A DNA stretch of 24,111 bases. Source: Stentor coeruleus (Eukaryota; Ciliophora; Heterotrichea; Heterotrichida; Stentoridae). Positions 8,031 through 16,708 of the stretch are shown here, in pieces. Location of the stretch: contig MPUH01001104.1 in NCBI GenBank assembly GCA_001970955.1, forward strand, positions 1 to 24,111, read 5' to 3'. Every line of letters begins with the position of its first letter. The stretch's first letter is position 1. The notes beneath the pieces are model-generated. The model had not been told where the DNA came from. It saw only the letters and a program-made list of their open reading frames with translations, and searched no databases. The translations under genes and the position numbers were made by a program.

Positions 8031-8486
8031 ATGAGTTTTACAATGGTGTACTATCACATTCCTGAAGATTTTGATGACCCTGAACAGCCAAATGCTTTTG
8101 GAATTGGAAAGCCTATTGAAGATATAAAACTCAGTGATATTAAAAGACTATTTCCAGTTGAAGGTACCTACCACTTCCGTTTCAAGCATGTTAGTGGCAA
8201 ATCAACATTTTGGATGGACTTAAAGGATGATGATTCTAAAGCAATAGCTTTTCAGAATAGAATTGTCATGAAAGTTAGTCGAATTAGTTGGGATTCACCA
8301 TCTTCTTATAATCATTCTCATAGTTCACATAGTTCTCAAAGCTCACATAGCGCACATGTCTCATTTGCTTCACAGAAACTCCAAACATCAGTATCCCCAC
8401 CAAAACCTACAACTTTTAACTTGTTTGAATTTGACCCTTCGCCGGAGAAAAAAGTTGAAGCTTTTGATATGTTGTTTCCACATTAG
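8031..8486 (+). CDS. Small DIX-domain protein
   Basis: A 151-aa protein. Residues about 4-84 resemble the DIX domain of Dishevelled/Axin and plant SOSEKI: an initial VYYHIPED strand and turn, I-x-L-S-D-I-K-R-L (32-40) as the helix, TYHFRFKHV (46-54) as the F-rich strand, an acidic segment with KDDDSKAI (65-72), then F74-Q-N-R-I-V-M-K-V as the final strand. DIX domains self-polymerise head to tail and build polarity or signalling condensates. After it comes a Ser/His-rich low-complexity stretch (about 92-112). A short conserved-looking end, FNLFEFDPSPEKK, follows at 129-141. No DEP, PDZ or RGS domain is attached. Translation could start at M1 or M5. The assignment rests on strand pattern and spacing rather than strong identity. 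Confidence 0.68.
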   Translation: MSFTMVYYHIPEDFDDPEQPNAFGIGKPIEDIKLSDIKRLFPVEGTYHFRFKHVSGKSTFWMDLKDDDSKAIAFQNRIVMKVSRISWDSPSSYNHSHSSHSSQSSHSAHVSFASQKLQTSVSPPKPTTFNLFEFDPSPEKKVEAFDMLFPH

Positions 8487-9097
8487 AAAGTTAGGAATAT
8501 TTAAAAAAAAATAGAATATTAGGTAAAGATTTTTAGGATTTTGAAGTTTTCATAAGGCTTTTAGATGATAAAAAAATTTGGAGGAGTTTTTGTATGAAAA
8601 GTTGAAAAGGGTTTTTGATAGAAGATACAAAGAGAAAATAAAGGAATAAAACTTGGAGGATTGAAAAAAAATGTAAATTTGGTTAAGTTTAGAAAAAATA
8701 CTATAAAAATACCTTGAAATTATGACGTTATTATATATTTTGTATAGAATATTGGTTTTAAATTGTGTATTTATATGTATTTCCAAGCAAAACTTATGAT
8801 ACTTATTAAAACATATACAAAATATCATATCCTATCTTAATATGACAGAAAAAAAAAATTATTATCCAACCTCTTCTCCTTAAAACCTTACTATTTAACA
8901 AACTCATCATATCCTAAATTCGCATCCACCCAGCCTTCTATCCATCCACTTCTCTCCTTTCAAATCGCATCCTATCATAATTTCCCTAATAATCTCCAAC
9001 ACAAATCCTACTTTCTGACAAATCCCACGCCAATCTTCCAATCCAAATCACTTTTATTATCATCCATAATTAAATCCTTATCATATTTGTAATATCT
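8487..9097. other. Intergenic between convergent genes, skew reversal
   Basis: The first about 330 bp are G-rich on + (3' flank of the plus-strand DIX gene). From about 8820 the strand becomes C-rich; 8881-8940 has 19 C and 2 G (3' flank of the minus-strand Rab gene). A 92-codon frame on the minus strand is Phe/Ile/Tyr/Lys low-complexity and not a gene. Confidence 0.6.
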
Positions 9098-9712
9098 CTA
9101 ACAGCATCCTCCCTTTTTCCCACCATTCTCCCGATTTTTAGCTTTCTCTACTGTAATTTTCCCTCTTCTTGAATTTCTTCCACTTTGACTCAATTCTCCT
9201 TTATTAGCTTCAAAAATCTGCGAAGCCAGTTCTAAAAACATTTCTTCAACTCCATTTCCAGACTTAGCACTTGTGTCAAAATGCCTGATTTGCATTTTCC
9301 TACAGAACTCCAATGCTTCAGGTCTATTAATCTGCCTTTCTTTTTCCATATCAGATTTATTCCCAGCTACAACTATAACAATATTCTTCTCTGCTTGAGA
9401 CTTAAGTTCTTTGATCCATGAAACAACTTTATCAAAACTTTTTCTATCGGTTATATCATAGACTATTAAAGCACCTTTTGCTTGTCTATAATAATTTGAA
9501 GCTATTGCTCTGAATCGTTCCTGCCCAGCAGTATCCCAAATATTAAGTTGTACTGAACCTTGGGGAATATTCACAAGTTTTGATAGGTAGTTCGCGTTTA
9601 CTGTTGAGATTTCGTCTTTGTGAAATTCGTTTTTCACATATTTTAATGCTAGGGAAGTTTTACCTACTCGTCCTTCTCCAAGAGTGACGATTTTACATTC
9701 CATTGTAGCCAT
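9098..9712 (-). CDS. Rab-family small GTPase, Rab21-like
   Basis: A 204-aa Rab with every nucleotide motif: P-loop GEGRVGKTS (12-20), switch I T37, WDTAGQE (59-65), NKSD (118-121) and TSAK (147-150). It ends in CC for double geranylgeranylation after a basic tail. The P-loop GEGxVGKTSL, the switch-I neighbourhood (STVNANYL) and YDITDRKSFDKV most resemble Rab21, an early endosome and integrin-trafficking Rab that is ancient in eukaryotes. It is not a perfect match and could be a ciliate Rab5/21-group paralogue. Q64 is intact, so it should hydrolyse GTP normally. Two close ATGs (M1, M4) are possible starts. The 5' flank is extremely G-rich on +. Confidence 0.92.
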   Translation of the reverse strand: MATMECKIVTLGEGRVGKTSLALKYVKNEFHKDEISTVNANYLSKLVNIPQGSVQLNIWDTAGQERFRAIASNYYRQAKGALIVYDITDRKSFDKVVSWIKELKSQAEKNIVIVVAGNKSDMEKERQINRPEALEFCRKMQIRHFDTSAKSGNGVEEMFLELASQIFEANKGELSQSGRNSRRGKITVEKAKNRENGGKKGGCC

Positions 9713-10785
9713 AATAATATCTACAAGAACATAGAGAATTAGTTTAGAAAAATAATTATAGGATAAGAAGAGGTTTATAGGGTTTGGAGAAGATGGGTTG
9801 AGGAATTAGATAGGATTTTTTGTGGATTGGATGATATGGAAAGGATGGTTAGAGGTTTGGGATTTGTTAGATTTTTTTATTTGGATGGGAGGTGGAAGAT
9901 GAGAATTTGAGATTTTTTGAGTTAGGGTGGTTAGGAAAATAGGTTTTTTTGGCTTGTGGAAAAAAGGAGGTTTTGTGGTGATGGAGAATTTTGGAGCAGG
10001 AGAAATGGTTTAGGCTTGTTTTGGAAAAATAGTTTTTGAAGACTTTGAGAGCTTGGGATTTTAGGATTTTTTTTGTGATAAATTATGGAGATTTATATTT
10101 TTAAAGCTAAATATTAGATAAACTTTTTTTTGTGATAAGTGAGAGGAAGATGTTGGATTGTAGGAAAAATGATTATTTTTAATTTAGGTTTTTTTAATAT
10201 GAATGATTTTATTTTTTACTGCTCTTGTTTATTTTTATATCGACACTTACGACTTTATTTATATATTTTGCATATCTTTAATATATATATAAAAAGTAAT
10301 GCATATAACATAGTAAATAGTAGAAAATGCTAAGATTCTATAGTTAAAATAAAGTATTAATTTTTTATAGTAGATAAACTCCATCAAAAAAGCTTATAAA
10401 TCTTCATCTCTATAATAATTAAAATAATCTATATTTTTTCCTAATAACCCACTTCCTTCACACTTAAAATAACTTCTCACTACATATAAAAATCACATTA
10501 AAAAAAAGCATATCTAATCATCTTATTCTAATTCCAAGTATCCATATCATCATTCCCATAAATCTTATCTTTTAAACTATACCATCTTATAAATCTACTA
10601 TCAAGCAATCCACACCTCTAAAAAAAAAAAACTAAAAATCCTAAATTTAACCCTATAAACCTGAGTATTTTTTTTACCAAATCAATAATTATTCCCAACT
10701 CTTCAAACTAATTATAATATTTTCAATCATAAATCCTATTCAAAATCAAGTTCATTTTTAAATACTTTTAATCATAAAATCCAAT
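9713..10785. other. 1.07-kb divergent intergenic with the strongest C/G strand switch
   Basis: This lies between the Rab gene (minus) and RSPH1 (plus). By hand count 9781-9900 has 45 G and 0 C on the + strand, while 10381-10620 has 4 G and 57 C. The switch is around 10200-10380, in plain AT-rich sequence. Each half has C-rich sense-strand sequence leading to its gene. A 64-codon frame at 10139 starts with GTG and has no recognisable content, so I treat it as chance. Confidence 0.7.
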
Positions 10786-11478
10786 ATGAGTGACGCTGGA
10801 GATGCAGTATACAAGTTTGTTATTGAAGATGGTACTGAAAAGAAATCATCACGTGATTATACGGGTAAAGCAACAGCTTATTACCCAAACGGGGATATTT
10901 ATGAAGGACTTTTTGTGATGGGTGTTCGTGACGGTTATGGGGTTTATAAGTATGCTTCAGGTCAAGTATATGAAGGGGACTTCAAAGAAAACTTAAAACA
11001 TGGCATAGGTCGTATGTCTTATGGGAAAAAAGGATCTTATCATGGTTACTTCGAAAGCGGCAAAAGGCATGGAGAAGGGGTCTTCATGTATACAAACGGA
11101 GATACGTATAGTGGCTGGTGGAAAGATGGTCTTAAAGAAGGTAAAGGCACTTACATCTTTAAAGATACTGGAATGAAGCTTAAAGGAGTTTGGAAAGGGG
11201 GAAATCTAACTGATGGTCAATGGGAACTTCCTAGTGGCGTGCATTTCCAAGGGACATTCGATAACAATAAACCAAATGGTGAGGGCAAATGGCTGTTCCC
11301 TAATAGTAATGAAGTTTGTGGAGAATATCATCAAACTGTAGCTGAAGGAGATGATGATCCTCCAGCAGGTGACGAAGAAGAAGAAGAAGGTGCAGTTAAA
11401 AAAGTTAAAGTTGATGTCAAATGGCAGACTCATCCTCATCTCTTTGACTCAGCCTTTGCAATTAATAGAGTTTTATAG
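10786..11478 (+). CDS. RSPH1: Radial spoke head protein 1 (RSPH1), MORN repeats
   Basis: A 230-aa protein with about six MORN repeats: YPNGDIYEG (33-41), YASGQVYEGDF (56-66), GSYHGYF (83-89), YTNGDTYSGWW (102-112), a divergent copy at 127-150 and SGVHFQGTF (150-158). The order, including the irregular K-DTG-MKLKGVWKGG step (126-139), follows RSPH1. So do the later GEY (179-181), the acidic run EEEEEE (197-202) and the K-W just after it (212-213). RSPH1 is in the radial spoke head, which relays central-pair signals to the dyneins of motile cilia. Human RSPH1 is longer (309 aa) with an extended acidic tail; here the protein ends soon after, at FAINRVL. One uninterrupted frame. Confidence 0.9.
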   Translation: MSDAGDAVYKFVIEDGTEKKSSRDYTGKATAYYPNGDIYEGLFVMGVRDGYGVYKYASGQVYEGDFKENLKHGIGRMSYGKKGSYHGYFESGKRHGEGVFMYTNGDTYSGWWKDGLKEGKGTYIFKDTGMKLKGVWKGGNLTDGQWELPSGVHFQGTFDNNKPNGEGKWLFPNSNEVCGEYHQTVAEGDDDPPAGDEEEEEGAVKKVKVDVKWQTHPHLFDSAFAINRVL

Positions 11479-11910
11479 GTGAAATATAATTGACAATGGT
11501 AGAATGAAAAACTATGAATAAATACGAAATAATTTTTATTAGGTCAATTAGTGTAAGTAAAGTTGTCTGTATCTTTAATTTGTTAGAAAAATAAAAGACG
11601 ATGGTGGAGGATTATTATAGAAAATACCATTTTAGATGTGAAATTTTTAGTTTTCGATATAATGATACAGCTTGGTATGAACTTAACAAATTTAAATTAG
11701 TTTATACATCAAAAAAGTTTTTTATAATAATATATAACACAACGCAGAGGGGTTTTTAAAGTGACGCAAAAGTTTTGCATTAAAAACAAGTCGTATTTGT
11801 CAATGGTTTTAGTTAAAAACAAATACGATATATTTGAAAAAGGAAAATCAAAAAATACTCATATTTTTTACCCTAATAAAATAATCCCGATCTTATCAGT
11901 ACTAATAAAT

Positions 11911-12444
11911 ATGGAAACCTCATCTGTAAGCCCAACAACTACAGCAACTAATAGAATATTACAAGAATACACATCAATTCTCGAATCATCTGAGTTTAAA
12001 AACATAACAATTGATTTTGAAGATGATTTTAATATATACGTATGGACTGTTACTATTGATTTAAATTATTATAATATAAGTGAAAATTTTAAAAGAGATT
12101 TTGATGTTTATATGGCTAGATATAATAGACCTAGAACTATGGTTTTTGAAATAAGATTTAATGGGAATTATCCTATTGACCCACCTTTTATTAGAATTGT
12201 CAGGCCAAGGATTGCTTTTAGAAGTGGACATGTGACTGTTGGTGGGTCAATTTGTGCTGAAGGGTTAACTAAAGATGGATGGAGTCAACAAAGAAGTGTT
12301 GAAAATGTTTTAGTTGAAGTTTTTGTGAATTTAGAAGCTGGGGATGCATCATTAGATATAGCTGGGAGTAGATGGGATTATATGCTTTGTGAGGCACAAG
12401 AAGCCTTTAGGAGAAGTGCTGTTGCCCATGGATGGAAAGTTTGA
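11911..12444 (+). CDS. Ubiquitin-conjugating enzyme E2, UBE2Q-like
   Basis: From the ATG at 11911 the protein is 177 aa. The UBC fold follows the UBE2Q/UBE2QL1 branch: an N-terminal helix (about 12-28), then DDFNIYVWTV (38-47), an insertion, YPIDPPFIRIVRP (87-99), and the active-site segment GGSICAEGLTKDGWS (111-125) with catalytic C115. The canonical HPN is missing, as in other UBE2Q members. It should transfer ubiquitin from E1 to substrates, usually with an E3. The frame stays open upstream to 11761, where it begins with GTG, and to an ATG near 11806. That stretch is Lys/Asn/Ile low-complexity, so I place the start at 11911. It ends in TGA, evidence that UGA is a stop in this organism. The C-terminal helix with EAxxAF and HGWKV looks intact. 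Confidence 0.9.
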   Translation: METSSVSPTTTATNRILQEYTSILESSEFKNITIDFEDDFNIYVWTVTIDLNYYNISENFKRDFDVYMARYNRPRTMVFEIRFNGNYPIDPPFIRIVRPRIAFRSGHVTVGGSICAEGLTKDGWSQQRSVENVLVEVFVNLEAGDASLDIAGSRWDYMLCEAQEAFRRSAVAHGWKV

Positions 12445-13227
12445 GATTTGAAGTGGAATTATAAAATTATATATGGGTTTAGAAAATTTTTGTATTTATA
12501 TGTTGAGATAGGAAACTTTTTATGTATTTTTATTTTTAAATAATTAGGAGTGATTGTGAATATTGTGGGGAAATTTATCGTGTTATTGTGTTATGAATAC
12601 TTGATAAACTTGTAATTGAATATACTTTATATAAAATATCAAAAATCCTAGATATATCATAATTTATAATTTGTTATAGATTTGTGAATTTTATTATAAA
12701 ATTAGTTTAGATAAATAAAATATATGCATTAAATAATCAAAGACTAAATCTCGAAAAGCGTACTCAGGGCTGAATTATGATGGACTTTTATTAAAAGGGA
12801 AAAAATATTAGAGATTTTAAAAACCTTAAATACCAAAGAAATAAATGTAGAAGCCTCTTGTTTATAAATGTTTGTTGAAAAAACGAGAATAAGCAAAAAA
12901 GTATCCTATATGTTTTATACCAAGAATCAACAAATTAATTAAAATTTCTTTTATCATAATCTTTTTTCCACAGAAAACCTATAAAAAAACAACTATATTT
13001 ACATAAAACCATAAAAAATAGCATAAACCCTAATACAAAAAAAAATATACGCAAACACAAACCCAAAAATCCTTCTACCACCTAATCTTTCTTATCCCAA
13101 CCTCACCAGTATCTTNACATAAACCCTAATACAAAAAAAAATATACGCAAACACAAACCCAAAAATCCTTCTACCACCTAATCTTTCTTATCCCAACCTC
13201 ACCAGTATCTTACTATAATTTCTATAA
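12445..13227. other. Intergenic between UBE2Q-like gene and UBFD1, with an assembly gap
   Basis: It starts G-rich on + (3' flank of the UBE2Q-like gene) and becomes C-rich from about 12950 (5' flank of UBFD1). The C-rich part is duplicated around the N at 13116, so the real distance to UBFD1 is probably about 96 bp shorter. No gene seen. Confidence 0.6.
13022..13211. repeat. Direct repeat flanking N (13116): probable unmerged contig overlap
   Basis: Positions 13022-13115 (94 bp) recur at 13118-13211 with no difference that I can see, including the length of the nine-A run. A single N plus one base lies between. The second copy ends 17 bp before the UBFD1 start codon. The identity, the N and the same pattern at 2724 and 16385 indicate an assembly join. 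Confidence 0.9.
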
Positions 13228-13920
13228 ATGTCCGAAACCATATCATTCAAAGTAACACATGGTAAAACTCAACATTCTATAACCCTCCCTATCCACAGCA
13301 CCGTAAAAGATCTCAAAAACTATCTCGAACAACAAACTCGTGTCCCATCCAACCTACAAAAACTATTCCTCAAAGGTCCTTTAAAAAACGATGACACAAT
13401 TCTTTCATCTTTAAACCTTCGAGAAACAACAAAAATCTTATTAGTCGGTTCAACAGTTGATGAGATTTCTATAACTTCAAGTATCCGAACTTCAAATGAA
13501 GAAGAAAGAAAAATTGATATACCAAGAGATGCTTTTCCTATTGATCAACAAAGGATTATAGATAAAGGACCTCCTGCTGATGCTTTTCCTGGAGATTTAT
13601 TTGCTAATATTAATATTCCTGATACAGTACCTGGGTTATATAATCATGCTGGGGCTAATGTAAGATTTACTGTTAAAAAAGAAATTGATGAGATTTGGAT
13701 TGTTAATAATACTAGTACTAAGAGGATACCTTTTGCGGCGATTGGGAATGTGAATTATATACCTATACTTAAATACCCGGGATATACAATTTTAACATTG
13801 GTATTAGGTCCGAGTAATAAATATAATGTGTACTTCTTCCCACAGCAGTTTGTTAGGAGCTTAAAAACACTGATTTGTCCTTTGTTTATTGATGGACTTG
13901 ACTTATCACAGTTTAAGTAG
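13228..13920 (+). CDS. UBFD1: UBFD1 homologue (ubiquitin-like domain protein)
   Basis: A 230-aa protein. Residues about 4-75 are a ubiquitin-like domain (beta-strands 4-10 and 16-21, helix TVKDLKNYLEQQTRVP, KLFLKG 45-50, then ILLVGST 70-76). The VGST ending and the following IDKGPPADAFPG (111-122) are typical of UBFD1. The C-terminal domain (about 134-230) has VPGLYNHAGANVRFTVK, then the DEIWIVNN strand, LGPSNKYNVYFFP and a final helix. The order and length match UBFD1 of animals. The family binds polyubiquitin and has been linked to NF-kB signalling in mammals; its role in a ciliate is unknown. The promoter is disturbed in this assembly by the duplicated segment just upstream. Confidence 0.92.
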   Translation: MSETISFKVTHGKTQHSITLPIHSTVKDLKNYLEQQTRVPSNLQKLFLKGPLKNDDTILSSLNLRETTKILLVGSTVDEISITSSIRTSNEEERKIDIPRDAFPIDQQRIIDKGPPADAFPGDLFANINIPDTVPGLYNHAGANVRFTVKKEIDEIWIVNNTSTKRIPFAAIGNVNYIPILKYPGYTILTLVLGPSNKYNVYFFPQQFVRSLKTLICPLFIDGLDLSQFK

Positions 13921-14079
13921 ATTTAATGGATTAATATAGGATTTACAAGCTTTTAGATTATATACAATTTTCTTAACATTTCCTGTATATCCATAATTAA
14001 CTCACACACAATTTTCTCATCACATCGAAAATTGCATCAAAAAAAAAGAACACAAGAACTTAAAACTATTAAAGATACT

Positions 14080-14874
14080 TTATAGCATTAAATATTCTTT
14101 AAACATCATTTTCTGTATCCACTTTGGCTGTATCTCTACACACATCAAATTCTCAACTCTCATCCTCTGATTTTCCTTAACTATTTCTACCCTTTCTACC
14201 TTCTCCTCTATTTCTTCCACAATTTCTTTCTTTTCCTCAAATGTAAACCCAATCTCTTCCATCATATCATTCAAAATAAAATGCTTCAACTCTTCCCATC
14301 TTTTCCCACATTGTTGAGTATGCCTAAGTGTCCTACAGCATTGAAAATTGAATTCCCTACACAATCTTAAATAATCATAATCAGAAAACAAAAACTCAAT
14401 ATAAAGCTGAAATGCTTCACGAACTTCTAATCTTTCAAAAAACATTTTACAGAATTTCAAATTATAGCTTCTGGTTTCTTTATCAGGGATTTTATCTTGT
14501 GTTGATGAGAATTCTTTTAAAACATGTTTGTTTTCGATAAAATAGTTCATCATAGCATTCCAATTTATAAGAGTTTGTGAAGAAATACTCTCGAAATTCC
14601 CAAGTTTGTTTGGGAAGGAGCTTTTATTTAGTATACGGATTGATTTTTTTGTACCCCGAATAAGCTTGCATCTGATGTATTCTTTCTTTGGAGAGCTGGT
14701 TTTTATTTGATATTGGGGCTTTTTGGATTTGATTGGTTTAAAAAACTTGTCGACTGCTGTGAATTTTTTTAAGGCTTTTGGGATGCTTTGTGTTAAGGTT
14801 TCTTGTTTTTTCTGTGATAAGTGAGATTCTTCAGACGATGTGGTTGAGCTGTCGATTTGATCGTCGCTGAGCAT
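14080..14874 (-). CDS. Unrecognised basic/coiled-coil protein with Cys/His cluster
   Basis: A 264-aa soluble protein that I cannot assign. The N-terminus is Ser/Asp/Glu-rich (1-30), then strongly basic (31-85), with the element EYIRCKLIRGTKKSIRIL (65-82) that looks like a conserved motif. The middle (100-170) is helical and aromatic-rich. A cluster follows with C172, C179, C180, H185 and C189, which could bind a metal or simply be structural. The last part (about 208-245) is a Glu/Lys/Val-rich coiled coil. No signal peptide or membrane span. The 5' flank has the strong skew of other genes here (14941-15000: 22 G, 0 C on +), which supports a real gene. Nuclear or nucleic-acid binding is possible from the basic region, but that is a guess. 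Confidence 0.75.
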   Translation of the reverse strand: MLSDDQIDSSTTSSEESHLSQKKQETLTQSIPKALKKFTAVDKFFKPIKSKKPQYQIKTSSPKKEYIRCKLIRGTKKSIRILNKSSFPNKLGNFESISSQTLINWNAMMNYFIENKHVLKEFSSTQDKIPDKETRSYNLKFCKMFFERLEVREAFQLYIEFLFSDYDYLRLCREFNFQCCRTLRHTQQCGKRWEELKHFILNDMMEEIGFTFEEKKEIVEEIEEKVERVEIVKENQRMRVENLMCVEIQPKWIQKMMFKEYLML

Positions 14875-16708
14875 ATTATAGAATAAGCCATGAATCTCTA
14901 CAAAAATTAAGGGAAAATTATACTTTTAAGTTTATAGGTGGATGTTTAAGATGGGTTTGAAGGGAATTGTGAGTTTAGTTATGGTAGATTGATTGGGGTT
15001 TTGATAAGAATTTTGTGGGATTTTTTAGGATTTTTAAGGATTTAGAGTGAGGATTTTTTAGAGTTTTATGGTATGAATTGCGGGCTTTTGGAAAATGCGT
15101 GCTAGGGTTTAGAATAAGTAACTAAAAAAAAAGAGTTAATTTGGAAAAAAATAAAAAATGGGTTAGCTAATATCAAAGAGAACTTTGCACTTATACTAAT
15201 TATTCAAGATGTGAATATTTTTAAATGGAAAGACTGATACAAATTTAGAACTCAATTGAAATATTTTACTTGGTATTTTATATAAGTTTATATGGAGAGA
15301 GAAATGGAAATTCAAATATTATCAAGTTTTTATTTCGCATAAAGCAACATATAATTTCCTTTTTTTTATCTTTGCCTTATGCTAAAAGTATAATTTTTTT
15401 ATGATGTCTGAAAATGGAACTTTTGTTAGTGAATGATTATTTTTACTCAACGAATTATAATTTCTAATAAGTAGAGGCTAGTTAAATACAAATTTTAACT
15501 AAGAAAAGGTTTACTTTGATGGAATAAATAAATAAATTATATGATTATTATATAACTATACAAAAAGTTATAGCATTTTTGATCTAAAGCTTTTAAGTAA
15601 ATAATATATATATATATGAACGTATTATATATAATTATTTAACCCTTATCATAAATATGAGTAAAGACATCGAATTTGTTTAGTAAAATTTTACCATAAC
15701 ATTTTACATGTATTATCAATCTAACCTTTATTAATTTTCCCTAGCCAAGCCCAATAGAAAAACTCTACACTGCATATCTGATAATATGAAATGATTAATT
15801 AAAGCAAAAAAAGTCTAATCCTAGCTTATTATTTTATATAATCTCATTACAACAGCATGCAAAAAAAGTATATAAAATTATTAGTTGCTACTACTATGAT
15901 TACCTATGTTAATAACAATATTAAAATAACTTGAAGAGAAAAATTGAACCTTGCATATGCAATTTCCATATTAGTGTTGAGATAATTACATTTTTTACTA
16001 CAATCAAAAGAAATTTTTAGCTTTAAAATTATTAATAAATTTTATATATTAGAATCTAGATATGCCTATACTGCTAATTTAGTCTTCTGTGATGGGTATT
16101 TTGATTAGGTGTATGCAAATTTAGAAAAATGGAGAAAAATATAAATCTTGTATTACCATCAAGGAAAATCTAAATAATAAAAATATACATATCGTGATGA
16201 TGAATATAGATAAAATATATTATAGTGATATAACTAATAATAATCTTAAATATTTTATAATAATAGATATTACTTGGCATTCTAAAATTTATTATATCAA
16301 ATATGTTTGTTGCATTAAATATTCATAAATGGTAATAGAACATTTTCTAATATGTTGCATAAAATTTTAAGTTTTACTATCTGANATGGTAATAGAACAT
16401 TTTCTAATATGTTGCATAAAATTTTAAGTTTTACTATCTGAAAACATTCCAGCACGATTTGCTGAGTAGAAGCCTTTCAGTTTTAAAAGGTAATCTAATT
16501 AAAAAGTTTCAGCTTTTCTCATTAATCACTTATATCCTCTAAATAACAGTATATTTAAGTGATTTAGGACCTTTATGGGGAACAACTTAGGGAATTTTCA
16601 AATACAATATTAATCTTCTAAATTTATACCTTAAAGTAAATTCCTAAAATAAATTTGTATACATAAAGCATTTTATATTATTTCTCTCTAGTTGTTTAAT
16701 CAAATATA
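14875..16708. other. 1.8-kb intergenic, the longest gene-free stretch
   Basis: The first about 250 bp are G-rich on + (5' flank of the unrecognised minus-strand gene). From about 15120 to 16708 the DNA is uniformly AT-rich with little C/G skew, simple AT runs (for example near 15603-15618) and no credible reading frame, tRNA or structured RNA. It includes the duplicated segment around the N at 16385. It may hold regulatory sequence for the channel gene, but nothing specific is visible. Confidence 0.6.
16329..16441. repeat. Direct repeat flanking N (16385): probable unmerged contig overlap
   Basis: Positions 16329-16384 (56 bp) recur exactly at 16386-16441, separated only by the N. This is the third instance of the same signature and is best read as an assembly join in noncoding DNA. 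Confidence 0.92.

Noticed and set aside
8550..8828. 92-codon minus-strand frame
   Set aside because: Phe/Ile/Tyr/Ser/Lys low-complexity with no conserved motif, lying in the skewed 3' flanks of two convergent genes.
11761..11910. Extension of the UBE2Q-like protein upstream to a GTG
   Set aside because: GTG starts are not expected for a eukaryotic nuclear gene, and the extra residues are low-complexity. The E2 fold begins after the ATG at 11911.
12430..12560. Reading UGA as Trp (Blepharisma-type code) to extend the UBE2Q-like protein
   Set aside because: The read-through sequence is low-complexity and not part of the E2 family. All other genes are complete in the standard code with TGG for conserved Trp.
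15595..15625. AT dinucleotide run as a promoter or origin element
   Set aside because: Short simple repeats are expected in DNA this AT-rich. No associated gene start or other signal.
2615..16441. Direct repeats as CRISPR-like array or transposon terminal repeats
   Set aside because: The three repeat pairs are unrelated to each other, each occurs only twice with an N between copies, and no transposase or target-site structure is present.
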